From: Ideonella benzenivorans
Lineage (GTDB): Bacteria; Pseudomonadota; Gammaproteobacteria; Burkholderiales; Burkholderiaceae_C
Length of the DNA stretch: 64,000 nt
NCBI RefSeq assembly: GCF_020387415.1
Contig: NZ_JAGWCB010000012.1
Location: 310,001-374,000, forward strand
Direction of reading: 5' to 3'
Part shown: piece by piece, positions 30,795-39,451 of the stretch
How positions within the stretch are numbered: position 1 is the first letter of the stretch
Layout: every line of letters starts with the position of its first letter
Position numbers and translations under genes: made by a program
Notes under the pieces: generated by a model
Database searches by the model: none
What the model was told of the DNA's origin: nothing
The model's input: only the letters and a program-made list of their open reading frames with translations

Positions 30795-32708
30795 ATGAAT
30801 TCGCCCGCCACCGAGCCGCTGCGCCGGCCCATCCGAGAACTGCCCGATGAACTGGTCAGCCAGATCGCGGCGGGCGAGGTGGTGGAACGCCCCGCCTCGG
30901 TGGTGCGCGAGCTGGTGGACAACGCGCTGGACGCCGGCGCCGACCAGGTGACCGTGCGGCTGGTGGCCGGCGGCATCCGCGCCATCGTGGTGGAAGACGA
31001 CGGCTGCGGCATCCCGCCCGAGGAGCTGCCGCTGGCGCTCAAACGCCATGCCACCAGCAAGATCGGCTCGCTGGCCGAACTCGAAGGTGTGACCACGATG
31101 GGCTTTCGCGGCGAGGCCCTGGCCGCCATCGCTTCCGTCTCCGAGACGGCCATCGTCAGCCGCCCGGTCAGTGCCGCCCAGGCACGTCGGCTGGATGCCC
31201 GCAGCGGCGAACTGCAGCCCGCCGCCCGCGGCCAGGGCACCAGCATCGAGGTGCGCGAGCTGTTTTTCAGCACCCCGGCCCGGCGCAAGTTCCTGAAGTC
31301 CGAGGCGACCGAGCTGTCGCATGCGGTGGAGGCGGTGCGCCGCCACGCCTTGGCCCGGCCGGACGTGGGCTTTGCGGTCTGGCACGAAGGCAAGCTGGTG
31401 GAGCAATGGCGACGCGCCACCCATGAGCAGCGCATGGCCGATGTGCTGGGCGCGGATTTCGTCACACAGAGCCGGACGGTGGAGTTCCAGGCCGGGCCGA
31501 TGCGCATCCTGGGCCGGGCCGGCCTGCCCGAAGCCGCCCGCAACCGCAGCGACCACCAGTACGTCTACGTCAACGGCCGCTTCGTGCGTGACAAGCTCAT
31601 CACGCACGCCCTGCGCAGCGCCTACGAGGACGTGCTGCACGGCCAACGCCAGCCGGCCTATGTGCTGTTCATCGACATCGATCCGACCCGGGTGGATGTG
31701 AACGTGCACCCGACCAAGATCGAGGTGCGCTTTCGCGATTCCGGCGAGGTCTACAGTGCGGTGCGGCGGGCGGTGGAACGCACGCTGGCCCTGCCCGCCG
31801 GTGCCGCGCTGCCGCCGGTGGCGGGCGCTCTCACGCCCCCGCCGGCCGGCGACACGGCGCCGCCGCCTTCCAGTTCAGTTGCCCCGGCAACCCCACCTGC
31901 GACCGACAGCGCATCGGCCGCCTACCCGTCGGCGGGGCTGCCCTTCACGGCCCAGCAGCAGCGCCTGAGCCTGGCCGACCTCTCGCTGCTCTATGCCCGC
32001 GAGGAGCCCCGCACACCCTGGTCTCCAGCGGCCCCGGCCGCCCCGGTGGCGCCCCAGGCCAGCATGCCCCTGCCGGGGGATCCGCCGATGAACCGGGCCG
32101 CGGTGCTGGATGGCGACTGGCCCCTGGGCCGGGCCCTGGCCCAGGTCGCTGGCGTCTATGTGCTGGCGGAGAATGCCCACGGCCTGGTCGTGGTGGACAT
32201 GCACGCCGCGCACGAGCGCATCGTCTACGAACGGCTCAAGAGCGAGGCCCGCGCCACCGGCATCGCCGCCCAGCCGCTGCTGATCCCGGCCAGCTTTGCC
32301 GCCACCGGGCTGGAGATCGCCACGGCCGAAGCGCGCCACGCCGACCTGCATGCGCTGGGCCTGGACCTGAGCCCGCTGGGCCCCAGCACGCTGGCCGTGC
32401 GCTCCCGCCCGGCCGCGCTGGCCGATGCCGATCCGGTCGAACTGGCCCGCTCGGTACTGAGCGAGCTGGCCGAACTGGCCGAAGCCGATGCGGGGCACCT
32501 GATCGAGCGGGCCCGTGACGACCTGCTGGCCACCATGGCCTGCCATGGCGCCGTGCGCGCCAACCGGCGCCTGACACTGGAAGAAATGAACGCCCTGCTG
32601 CGGCAGATGGAAGCCACCGAGCGTTCCGAACAATGCAACCACGGCCGCCCGACCTGGCGCCAGCTGACGATGAAGGAACTCGACGCCCTGTTCCTTCGGG
32701 GTCGCTGA
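30795..32708 (+). CDS. mutL: DNA mismatch repair protein MutL
   Basis: MutL couples MutS mismatch recognition to strand incision. The 637-residue protein has a GHKL ATPase domain with QIAAGEVVERPASVVRELVDN (N-box region, about 22-42), DDGCGI and TMGFRGEALAAI. Residues about 340-435 form a Pro/Ala-rich linker. The C-terminal dimerisation domain has MHAAHERIVYERLK. The metal-binding endonuclease motif DQHAxxERxxYE is present only as MHAAHERIVYE, and DxxHxH-type companion motifs end in CNHGRPTWRQ, a family feature. miaA and a pseudouridine synthase follow, recalling mutL-miaA of E. coli. Confidence 0.96.
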   Translation: MNSPATEPLRRPIRELPDELVSQIAAGEVVERPASVVRELVDNALDAGADQVTVRLVAGGIRAIVVEDDGCGIPPEELPLALKRHATSKIGSLAELEGVTTMGFRGEALAAIASVSETAIVSRPVSAAQARRLDARSGELQPAARGQGTSIEVRELFFSTPARRKFLKSEATELSHAVEAVRRHALARPDVGFAVWHEGKLVEQWRRATHEQRMADVLGADFVTQSRTVEFQAGPMRILGRAGLPEAARNRSDHQYVYVNGRFVRDKLITHALRSAYEDVLHGQRQPAYVLFIDIDPTRVDVNVHPTKIEVRFRDSGEVYSAVRRAVERTLALPAGAALPPVAGALTPPPAGDTAPPPSSSVAPATPPATDSASAAYPSAGLPFTAQQQRLSLADLSLLYAREEPRTPWSPAAPAAPVAPQASMPLPGDPPMNRAAVLDGDWPLGRALAQVAGVYVLAENAHGLVVVDMHAAHERIVYERLKSEARATGIAAQPLLIPASFAATGLEIATAEARHADLHALGLDLSPLGPSTLAVRSRPAALADADPVELARSVLSELAELAEADAGHLIERARDDLLATMACHGAVRANRRLTLEEMNALLRQMEATERSEQCNHGRPTWRQLTMKELDALFLRGR

Positions 32709-32739
32709 GCACCGGCCGCCGGCCTCACCTCCTTTCGCC

Positions 32740-33894
32740 ATGCGCTCCGACCGCAACATCCAACGCCCGCCCCGTCGCGCCACCCAGCCGCGCGACGCCG
32801 CCCCCACGCCAGCCCCGGCCCATCCCGGGGTGAAGATCAGCTACGCCGCGCCCTCCCAGGCGCCGACCGGACCGGCCTGGTCCGACCGGCCCCGCCGGGA
32901 AGAGCCGCCACGGCACGCCGACCGCCCCCCACGCCGTGACGAACCCCAGGGTGCCCGTGGCCACGGTGGCGCGCCGGCAGACCGGCCAGGCCAACGTCCG
33001 CCGCGCCCGGGCGAGCGCCCCCCACGCCCCGCCCCGCAGGGCCCGGCGGCCCGGCCTGCGCGGGGGTCCGCCCCCGCCGTGCGTCCCCCGGCGCCACCGC
33101 TGCCCGCGCCACCCCGCCCCCACACGCCCCCGCCCGCGCGCTTGGCCCCGGCCGATGCCGGCCTGCGCCTGTCCAAGCTGATGACCGAACGCGGCCTGGC
33201 CTCACGGCGAGAGGCCGACGAGTGGATCGAAGCCGGCTGGGTGAAGGTCAATGGTCAGATGGCCACGCTGGGCCAGCGGGTCACGCCGGAGGTGCAGATC
33301 GACATCGATCCGGCCGCCCACCAACAGCAGGCCCGGCGGGTGACCATCCTGCTGCACAAGCCCATCGGCTATGTCTCCGGCCAGGCCGAGGACGGCTACG
33401 AGCCGGCCAGCGTGCTGGTCACGCCAGAGCACCACTGGGCTGAAGACCCCTCGCGCAAGCCCTACCACCCGGGCCATGCCCGCGGTCTGGCGCCCGCCGG
33501 CCGGCTGGACATCGACTCCACCGGGCTGCTGGTGCTGACCCAGGACGGTCGCATCGCCAAGCACCTGATCGGCCACGAATCCGAGGTCGAGAAGGAATAC
33601 CTGGTGCGGGTGCAGTACACCCGGCCCGGACAGCTGCCCGAAGCCGATCTCCAACTGCTGAACCACGGCCTGGAGCTCGATGGCGTGACGCTGCAGCCGG
33701 CCAAGGTCAGCTGGGCCAATGAAGACCAGCTGCGCTTCGTGCTGCGCGAAGGGCGCAAACGCCAGATCCGCCGCATGTGCGAACTGGTCGGCCTGAAGGT
33801 CGTGGGCCTGAAGCGGGTGCGCATCGGCAGCGTGGTGCTGGGCAAGCTGCCCGCCGGCCAGTGGCGCTACCTGCGCGACGATGAGCGCTTCTGA
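32740..33894 (+). CDS. RluB/RluF-type 23S rRNA pseudouridine synthase with long disordered N-terminus
   Basis: The 384-residue protein belongs to the RsuA/RluB/RluE/RluF family. An S4 RNA-binding domain lies at about 145-195 ([21 protein letters not shown]). The synthase domain contains the catalytic Asp in [18 protein letters not shown], then EKEYLVRV and [18 protein letters not shown]. The order and the RRMCELVG ending resemble RluF (U2604) at least as much as RluB (U2605), so I give no symbol. The first 130 residues are almost only Pro, Arg, Ala, Gly and Gln, clearly disordered and basic. Its last 14 nt overlap miaA. Confidence 0.88.
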   Translation: MRSDRNIQRPPRRATQPRDAAPTPAPAHPGVKISYAAPSQAPTGPAWSDRPRREEPPRHADRPPRRDEPQGARGHGGAPADRPGQRPPRPGERPPRPAPQGPAARPARGSAPAVRPPAPPLPAPPRPHTPPPARLAPADAGLRLSKLMTERGLASRREADEWIEAGWVKVNGQMATLGQRVTPEVQIDIDPAAHQQQARRVTILLHKPIGYVSGQAEDGYEPASVLVTPEHHWAEDPSRKPYHPGHARGLAPAGRLDIDSTGLLVLTQDGRIAKHLIGHESEVEKEYLVRVQYTRPGQLPEADLQLLNHGLELDGVTLQPAKVSWANEDQLRFVLREGRKRQIRRMCELVGLKVVGLKRVRIGSVVLGKLPAGQWRYLRDDERF

Positions 33895-34867
33895 GGCCGC
33901 CTGGCCCCCCGGGGGGGTGCGCTGGCTGGGTCTGGCCGGGCCGACCGCCTCGGGCAAGACGGCTGCGGCGCTGGCCGTGGCTGCGCGCTGGCCGGTCGAG
34001 ATCATCAGCGTCGACTCGGCCCTGGTCTACCGCGGCATGGACATCGGCACCGCCAAGCCCAGCGCCGAGGAGCAGGCCCGTGTGCCGCACCACCTGATCG
34101 ACATCCTGGACCCGGCCGACCGCTATTCGGCCGCCCAGTTCGTGCGCGATGCCGAGCGGCTGATCGGCGAAATCCGGGCCCGCGGCCGCCTGCCGCTGCT
34201 GGTCGGCGGCACCATGCTGTACTTCAAGGCCCTGATCGAGGGGCTGGACACCTTGCCGCCGGCCGATCCCGCGCTGCGCGCCACCCTCGACGCCGAGGCG
34301 GCGGCGCGTGGCTGGCCCGCCCTGCACGCCGAACTGGCGGCGGTGGACCCGGGCACCGCCGCCCGGCTGGCGCCCCAGGACGCCCAGCGCATCCAGCGGG
34401 CCCTGGAGGTCTGGCGCCTGACGGGGCAGCCACTGTCCAGCTTCCACACCCGGCCCCGCAGCGAGGCCGCCGCCCCCTCGACCGCCCGGAGCGATCACGT
34501 GCTGCTGTCGCTGGAGCCGGTGGAGCGGCGCTGGCTGCATGAGCGCATCGCCCAGCGCTTTGCGCAGATGCTGGACCAGGGCCTGGTGGACGAGGTGCGC
34601 GCCCTGCGCGCGCGTGGCGACCTGCACCCGCAACTGCCTTCGATCCGCTGCGTGGGCTACCGCCAGGTCTGGGAGGCGCTGGACGCCGGCCTGTCCGGCC
34701 CGGCCCTGCACGCCCGGCTGATGGAGACCGGCGTGGCCGCCAGCCGGCAACTGGCCAAAAGGCAGATCACCTGGTTGCGCAGCATGGACCGCCAGGCCCT
34801 GCCCGCCGATGCCCCGGATGCCCTGTCCCGGGTGTTGCGTGCCCTCTCGGACCTGCTTGCGAATTAA
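33881..34867 (+). CDS. miaA: tRNA dimethylallyltransferase MiaA
   Basis: MiaA transfers a dimethylallyl group to N6 of A37 in tRNAs reading UNN codons. The 328-residue product shows [18 protein letters not shown] (P-loop), [19 protein letters not shown], and [10 protein letters not shown], all family hallmarks, with [16 protein letters not shown] and [13 protein letters not shown] further on. The ATG overlaps the pseudouridine synthase stop by 14 nt, so translation is probably coupled. Its TAA stop lies inside an FNR-like box that serves the next gene. Confidence 0.97.
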   Translation: MSASEAAWPPGGVRWLGLAGPTASGKTAAALAVAARWPVEIISVDSALVYRGMDIGTAKPSAEEQARVPHHLIDILDPADRYSAAQFVRDAERLIGEIRARGRLPLLVGGTMLYFKALIEGLDTLPPADPALRATLDAEAAARGWPALHAELAAVDPGTAARLAPQDAQRIQRALEVWRLTGQPLSSFHTRPRSEAAAPSTARSDHVLLSLEPVERRWLHERIAQRFAQMLDQGLVDEVRALRARGDLHPQLPSIRCVGYRQVWEALDAGLSGPALHARLMETGVAASRQLAKRQITWLRSMDRQALPADAPDALSRVLRALSDLLAN

Positions 34868-34877
34868 TCCAGATCAA
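34864..34877 (+). promoter_or_regulatory. FNR-like box upstream of the ODP gene
   Basis: TTAATCCAGATCAA matches the FNR/ANR consensus TTGAT-N4-ATCAA at nine of ten positions. Its centre (34870.5) lies about 41 bp before the A of the ATG at 34910, the class II activation spacing if transcription starts at the ATG. A -10-like TAGGAT is at 34899-34904. The box overlaps the miaA stop codon. Confidence 0.6.
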
Positions 34878-34909
34878 GTCAAAGACCCTCATCGACTCTA
34901 GGATGGCGC

Positions 34910-35683
34910 ATGCCTGTCACCCTCTATAACCAGCAAGGGCACGAGTGCCTGATGTTCACCGATCTGGCCGACGAACATGCCGGTGAGGCGGTTCAGTCCA
35001 ACCAGTTCCTGATCATCGACGATGGGACGGGCGCCATCATCGACCCGGGTGGCAACCTGGCCTACAGCGAGCTGTATCTGACGATGACGCGGCACTTCTC
35101 GCCGCAGAAGCTCTCGGCCATCATCGCCTCGCACGCCGACCCGGACATCATCGCCTCGCTGGACCGCTGGACCACCACGGCCACCCAGGCCCAGATCTAC
35201 GTGTCCAAGCTGTGGGAGCGCTTCATTCCCCACTTCTGCAAGCCGGGCAAGACGGCCGGCCGTGTGACCGGCATTCCCGACCCGGGCATGCGCATCCGCA
35301 TCGGCCGCAACGACCTGATCGCCCTGCCGGCGCACTTCATGCACGCTGAGGGCAATTTCCAGTTCTACGACCCGGTCAGCAAGATCCTCTTCTCCGGCGA
35401 TCTGGCGGTGTCGATGGTGGGCGGAGAGGTTGCCAAGACCCCGGTGCGCTCGCTGGCCACGGTGATGCCGGCGATGGAGGCCTTCCACCGCCGCTACATG
35501 GTCTCGAACAAGGTGCTGCGGCTGTGGGCCGACATGGTCAGCACGCTGGAGATCTCGATGATCGTGCCGCAACACGGTGCCCCGCTGGCCGGCCCGGCCG
35601 TGCAGGAATTCATCGCCTGGGTGCGGGACCTGAACTGCGGCATCGACCTGATCAGCGGCGCCAACTACCGGGTGCCGAACTGA
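34910..35683 (+). CDS. Oxygen-binding di-iron protein (ODP-like, flavodiiron beta-lactamase fold without flavodoxin)
   Basis: The 257-residue protein has the metallo-beta-lactamase fold of flavodiiron proteins but no flavodoxin domain. Candidate di-iron ligands are His75, Asp77 and Asp79 in SHADPDI, His142 or His145 in PAHFMHAEGN, Asp164 in LFSGDLA, and His222 in VPQHGAPL. Stand-alone proteins of this kind (ODP, studied in Treponema) bind oxygen and are used in chemotaxis or redox sensing. NO or oxygen reduction with an external electron donor is the alternative. An FNR-like box lies immediately upstream. It converges on a GGDEF gene with 18 bp between the stop codons. Confidence 0.82.
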   Translation: MPVTLYNQQGHECLMFTDLADEHAGEAVQSNQFLIIDDGTGAIIDPGGNLAYSELYLTMTRHFSPQKLSAIIASHADPDIIASLDRWTTTATQAQIYVSKLWERFIPHFCKPGKTAGRVTGIPDPGMRIRIGRNDLIALPAHFMHAEGNFQFYDPVSKILFSGDLAVSMVGGEVAKTPVRSLATVMPAMEAFHRRYMVSNKVLRLWADMVSTLEISMIVPQHGAPLAGPAVQEFIAWVRDLNCGIDLISGANYRVPN

Positions 35684-35701
35684 AACGCTGAGACGCCCCG
35701 G

Positions 35702-36511
35702 TCAGCCCGGGGTGACCGACTTGGACGGGTCGCTTTGCCGAGGTTGGATCGGCGCGGCCCGCACGCAGTTGCGGCCCGCATCCTTGGCCGCGTGCAGGGC
35801 CGCTTCCACTTCCTGGATCAGCCCTTCCAGGGCCAGCTGGCCGGCGTGCACATGGGCCACCCCCACGCTGACCGTGACCACCAGATGGGCCTTGTCCCAG
35901 CGGAACGGCGTAGAGGCCACCTGCTGCCGGATGCGCTCGGCCGCATCCAGCGCCCCCAGCGGATCGGTGTGGGGCAGGAACACCGCCAGCACGGCACCGC
36001 CAAAGCGCGCCAGCACATCGGACTGGCGCAGCGTGGCGCTGACGCGCCGGGTCACTTCCAGCAGCACCGCATCACCGCAGCGCTGGCCCATCGTCTCGTT
36101 GATGCGGCGCAGGTAATCGATGTCAATCAACAGCATCGCACCGTCATCACCATAGCGGCGGCAGCGGGCCCAGTCGCGCTCGGCCAGACGCAGGAACTGG
36201 CGGCGGTTGCCCACCCCGGCCAGTTCGTCATCCAGGCTCAACAGCTCACGCTGCTCGCTGGACTGGGCCAGCGCCCGGGCCAGGTTCAGGGCGACATGCC
36301 CGGTCAGCAGAGCCGGCACGGCCGCCACCACCCCACCCAACACCGCCGCCGTCCAGGACACATGGTCCAGTGTCAGCAGCACGCCAGCCACAATGGCGCC
36401 GACCACCAAGGCCAAGCCCAGCTGGAAGCCCCGGGCCGAAGGCCAACCCAGGTGCTCCAGTGCCCGTGACAGACGAAGGGGCCAGTGGCCCGGGTGATTG
36501 CGCATACCCAT
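35702..36511 (-). CDS. Membrane GGDEF-domain protein with degenerate active site
   Basis: The 269-residue protein has two transmembrane helices (about 29-48 and 54-74) and one GGDEF domain (about 90-250). The fold is well kept: LSLDDELAGVGNRRQF, LLIDIDYLRRINETMGQRCGD and VTVSVGVAHV. The signature that should read GGDEF/GGEEF is FGGAVL (171-175), so the acidic residues needed for GTP and metal binding are lost and c-di-GMP synthesis is unlikely. It may bind GTP or partner proteins. The start is not certain: ATGs at 36511, 36505 and 36550 are in frame. It lies 80 nt downstream of the efflux operon and may be co-transcribed. Confidence 0.78.
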   Translation of the reverse strand: MGMRNHPGHWPLRLSRALEHLGWPSARGFQLGLALVVGAIVAGVLLTLDHVSWTAAVLGGVVAAVPALLTGHVALNLARALAQSSEQRELLSLDDELAGVGNRRQFLRLAERDWARCRRYGDDGAMLLIDIDYLRRINETMGQRCGDAVLLEVTRRVSATLRQSDVLARFGGAVLAVFLPHTDPLGALDAAERIRQQVASTPFRWDKAHLVVTVSVGVAHVHAGQLALEGLIQEVEAALHAAKDAGRNCVRAAPIQPRQSDPSKSVTPG

Positions 36512-36591
36512 CCGTGCGTTCTCGCAAGCCGAGACCTCATTCGACCACATTTCGTCACGTCCGTGGTCGCGCTGAAGGGCTGCCCGCGTGC

Positions 36592-38160
36592 TTAGTGCGC
36601 ACCGCCGGCATCCACCGGCGTCGCGCCACCGTGCGGAGCCGGCCGCCGGGTCAGCCAGATGGCCCCCAACAGCGCGAGGAACATCAGCGATGACACCAGA
36701 AACACATCGTCCGCCGCCAGGGTGAAGGCCTGCTGGTCGATCAGCCGGTTGATCAGACCCAGCGCCTGGCCAGCGTCCGCCCCGGTCTGGCCCAGACCGA
36801 CCTGGGCCCCCTGCAGCACCTGCGAGCCCACCGGCAGCTGCTCGGTCAGGCGGGCATGGTGCAGGGTGGCCCGGTTTTCCCACACCGTGGTGGCGATGGA
36901 GGTGCCCATCGCCCCGGCCGTGATCCGCACGAAATTGGACAGCCCCGCCGCCGCCGCGATGCGCTCGGGCTTCAACCCGGCCAGGGTGATCGTGGTCAGC
37001 GGGATGAAGAAGAACGCCATTGCAGCGCCCTGCAGCACCGTCGGCAACAGAATGTGGACGAAGTCCGTGTCGGTGGTGAAGTTCGAGCGCATCCACAGCA
37101 CGGTCGCGAACACGATGAAGGCCCCGGTGGCCATGGCCCGCGGATCCCACTCCCCCACCTTGCGCCCGACCAGCGGCGTCAGCAGGATGGCCAGCACGCC
37201 CACCGGTGCCAGCGCCATGCCGGCATCCGTCGCGGTGTAGCCCATCCATTGCTGCAGCCACAACGGCATCAGCACCACGTTGCCAAAGAACAGGCCATAG
37301 GCCACCGACAGCGTGATGGTGCCGAAGGCGAAATTGCGCCCGCCAAACAGCTTCAGGTCCACCACCGGGTGCTCGTCGGTCAGCTCCCAGACCACGAAGG
37401 CCGCAAACGACACCACGGCCACCAGCGCCAGCGTGACGATGGTGCTGGACTGGAACCAGTCCAGTTCCTTGCCCTTGTCCAGCATCAGCTGCAGCGAGCC
37501 CACCCACAGCACCAGCAGCGCCAGCCCCACCGTGTCGATGGGCAGCTTGCGGGTGGCGGTCTCGCGGTGGCGGTAGATGCCCCAGGTGAGCGCGGCAGCC
37601 AGCAGGCCCACCGGCACGTTGATGTAGAAGATCCAGGGCCAGGACATGTTGTCGGTGATCCAGCCGCCCAGCAGCGGCCCGACCACCGGCGCCACCAGCG
37701 TCGTCATGCCCCACAGGGCCAGCGCCATGCCGGCTTTGGTCCGCGGGTAGCTGGCCAGCAGCAGGGTCTGCGACAGCGGAATCATCGGCCCGGCCACCAG
37801 GCCCTGCAGCACGCGGAAGGCGACCAGCGTCTCCAGCGACATCGCAAAACCGCACAGCCAGCTGCTGATCACGAACAGCAGCACGCTCCAGGTGAACAGC
37901 TTGACGGCCCCGAAGCGCTGGACCAGCCAGCCGGTGAGCGGCACCGAGATGGCGTTGGCCACACCGAAGCTGGTGATGACCCAGGTGCCCTGGTTGGGGC
38001 TCACGCCCAGATCCCCCGCGATGGCGGGAATGGACACGTTCGCGATGGACGAATCCAGCACGTTCATGAAGGTGGCCAGCGACAGCGAGATGGTGCCCAG
38101 CAGCAGGGGCATGCCATGCAGCGGGGCCGGCTCGTTGACCGCCGAAGTAGCCTGGCTCAT
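36592..38160 (-). CDS. MFS multidrug efflux permease, EmrB/DHA2 family
   Basis: The 522-residue inner-membrane protein has 14 predicted helices. It shows the DHA2 signatures LDSSIANVSIPAIAGDLG (helix 1, about 36-53), WVITSFGVANAISVPLTGWL, and the motif-C region in GMTTLVAPVVGPLLGGWI. EmrB-type pumps drive drugs out with protons through an EmrA adaptor and a TolC-like channel. The adaptor (38192-39427), the outer-membrane factor and a MarR regulator are all encoded just upstream on the same strand. The substrates are unknown; hydrophobic uncouplers, phenolics and antibiotics are typical. Confidence 0.94.
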   Translation of the reverse strand: MSQATSAVNEPAPLHGMPLLLGTISLSLATFMNVLDSSIANVSIPAIAGDLGVSPNQGTWVITSFGVANAISVPLTGWLVQRFGAVKLFTWSVLLFVISSWLCGFAMSLETLVAFRVLQGLVAGPMIPLSQTLLLASYPRTKAGMALALWGMTTLVAPVVGPLLGGWITDNMSWPWIFYINVPVGLLAAALTWGIYRHRETATRKLPIDTVGLALLVLWVGSLQLMLDKGKELDWFQSSTIVTLALVAVVSFAAFVVWELTDEHPVVDLKLFGGRNFAFGTITLSVAYGLFFGNVVLMPLWLQQWMGYTATDAGMALAPVGVLAILLTPLVGRKVGEWDPRAMATGAFIVFATVLWMRSNFTTDTDFVHILLPTVLQGAAMAFFFIPLTTITLAGLKPERIAAAAGLSNFVRITAGAMGTSIATTVWENRATLHHARLTEQLPVGSQVLQGAQVGLGQTGADAGQALGLINRLIDQQAFTLAADDVFLVSSLMFLALLGAIWLTRRPAPHGGATPVDAGGAH

Positions 38161-38191
38161 GAAGAGAGTCTTCCTTGAAGAGGCCGGCGCG

Positions 38192-39427
38192 TCAGCGCAC
38201 CGTCTTGGTCAGCAGCGCGGCAGGCTTGTCCACGCCGTGCCCCAGGTTGGCCGCGATCAGCTTCTTGACCAGTGCATCGGCGTCCCGGTCCTGGGCGTCG
38301 TAGACGCTGGTGGCGGCTGCGGGCCGGGTGGACGGTTGGTCGGACAGCAGCTTGCCGGACTGGTCGGTGGTGTCCACCGTCACGTTCATCGACAGGCCGA
38401 CCCGCAGCGGGTGCGCCTTCAGATCCTGCGGGTCCAGTGCGATGCGCACCGGCACGCGCTGCACCACCTTGATCCAGTTGCCAGTGGCGTTCTGCGCCGG
38501 CAGCAGTGCGAAGGCTGCGCCGGTCCCGGCGCCCAGGCCCACCACCTTGCCGTGGTAGACGATCTTGCCGCCGTAGACATCGGCCTCCAGCTCAGCCGGC
38601 TGGCCGATGCGCAGGCCCTTCAGCTGGCTTTCCTTGAAGTTGGCATCGACCCACAGGTCGTTGAGCGCCACCAAGGTCATCAGCGGGGAACCCGCCTGCA
38701 CACGCTGGCCCAGTTGCACGCTGCGCTTGGCCACCTGACCATCCGTCGGCGCCAGCAGCGACACCCGCTGCAGGGCCAGGTAGGACTCGCGCACCTTGGC
38801 AGCGGCACGCTGCACGGCCGGGTGTTCGGCCACGCTGGTGCCCTCGATCATGGCCTGGCTGGCATTCAGCTGTTCGCGGGCGGCGGCCACCGCAGCCTGG
38901 GCGGCCGACGCGGCGTTGCGCGCGGCCACCAGCTGGGCATTGGCGTGCTGGAACTCTTCCTTGCCCACGGCCCCGCTGCCAACCAGCGCACTGCGGCGGC
39001 CCACGTCATCCTGGGCCCGACCGAGCTCGGCCTGGGCGCGGGCGAAGTCAGCCTCGCGCAAGGCCAACTGGGCCTGCAGTGCCCCGCTGTTGGCGAACAG
39101 GCCGCGCGTTTCGCGCACGGTCTGCGCCAGCTGGGCCTCGGCCTGGTCCAGCGCGACCCGCGCATCGGCCGGATCGAGCTGGACCAGCGGCTGCCCCGCC
39201 TTGACGAAGTCGGTCTCGTTGGCCTGGATGGACACCACGGTGCCCCCCACCTGCGGCGTGATCTGCGCCACGTTGCCGGCCACGTAGGCGTTGTCGGTGT
39301 CCTCCAGGTGGCGGCCCAGCACCCAGTGCCAGGTGCCCCAGCCGGCACCGGCCAGCAGCACGGCCACAGCGATCAGGGTCAGGCCACGGCGCCGGGCCGT
39401 GGCATTGCTTGCGATGGAATCGTTCAT
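38192..39427 (-). CDS. HlyD/EmrA family membrane fusion protein
   Basis: The 411-residue periplasmic adaptor has one N-terminal transmembrane helix (GLTLIAVAVLLAGAGWGTWH, about 14-33), then the split biotinyl-lipoyl domain (AYVAGNVAQITPQVGG; LLAPTDGQVAKRSVQLGQRV) flanking a long alpha-helical hairpin (about 100-215, rich in Ala, Gln, Arg). A beta-barrel follows (TLVALNDLWVDANFKESQLK). It would link the MFS pump to the outer-membrane factor. It is 24 nt downstream of that gene and 31 nt upstream of the pump gene. Confidence 0.94.
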   Translation of the reverse strand: MNDSIASNATARRRGLTLIAVAVLLAGAGWGTWHWVLGRHLEDTDNAYVAGNVAQITPQVGGTVVSIQANETDFVKAGQPLVQLDPADARVALDQAEAQLAQTVRETRGLFANSGALQAQLALREADFARAQAELGRAQDDVGRRSALVGSGAVGKEEFQHANAQLVAARNAASAAQAAVAAAREQLNASQAMIEGTSVAEHPAVQRAAAKVRESYLALQRVSLLAPTDGQVAKRSVQLGQRVQAGSPLMTLVALNDLWVDANFKESQLKGLRIGQPAELEADVYGGKIVYHGKVVGLGAGTGAAFALLPAQNATGNWIKVVQRVPVRIALDPQDLKAHPLRVGLSMNVTVDTTDQSGKLLSDQPSTRPAAATSVYDAQDRDADALVKKLIAANLGHGVDKPAALLTKTVR

Positions 39428-39451
39428 GTTGTCAGGAAGTCGGTTGAGAGC

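Noticed and set aside
35696-35712. CCCCGG-N5-CCGGGG hairpin between the ODP and GGDEF genes as a terminator.
   Set aside because: There is no T-run on either strand and it overlaps the GGDEF stop codon, so I do not call it Rho-independent.
36512-37855. N-terminal extension of the GGDEF protein to 717 residues.
   Set aside because: The added part is a shadow frame of the overlapping EmrB gene on the same strand, low in complexity and without domains.
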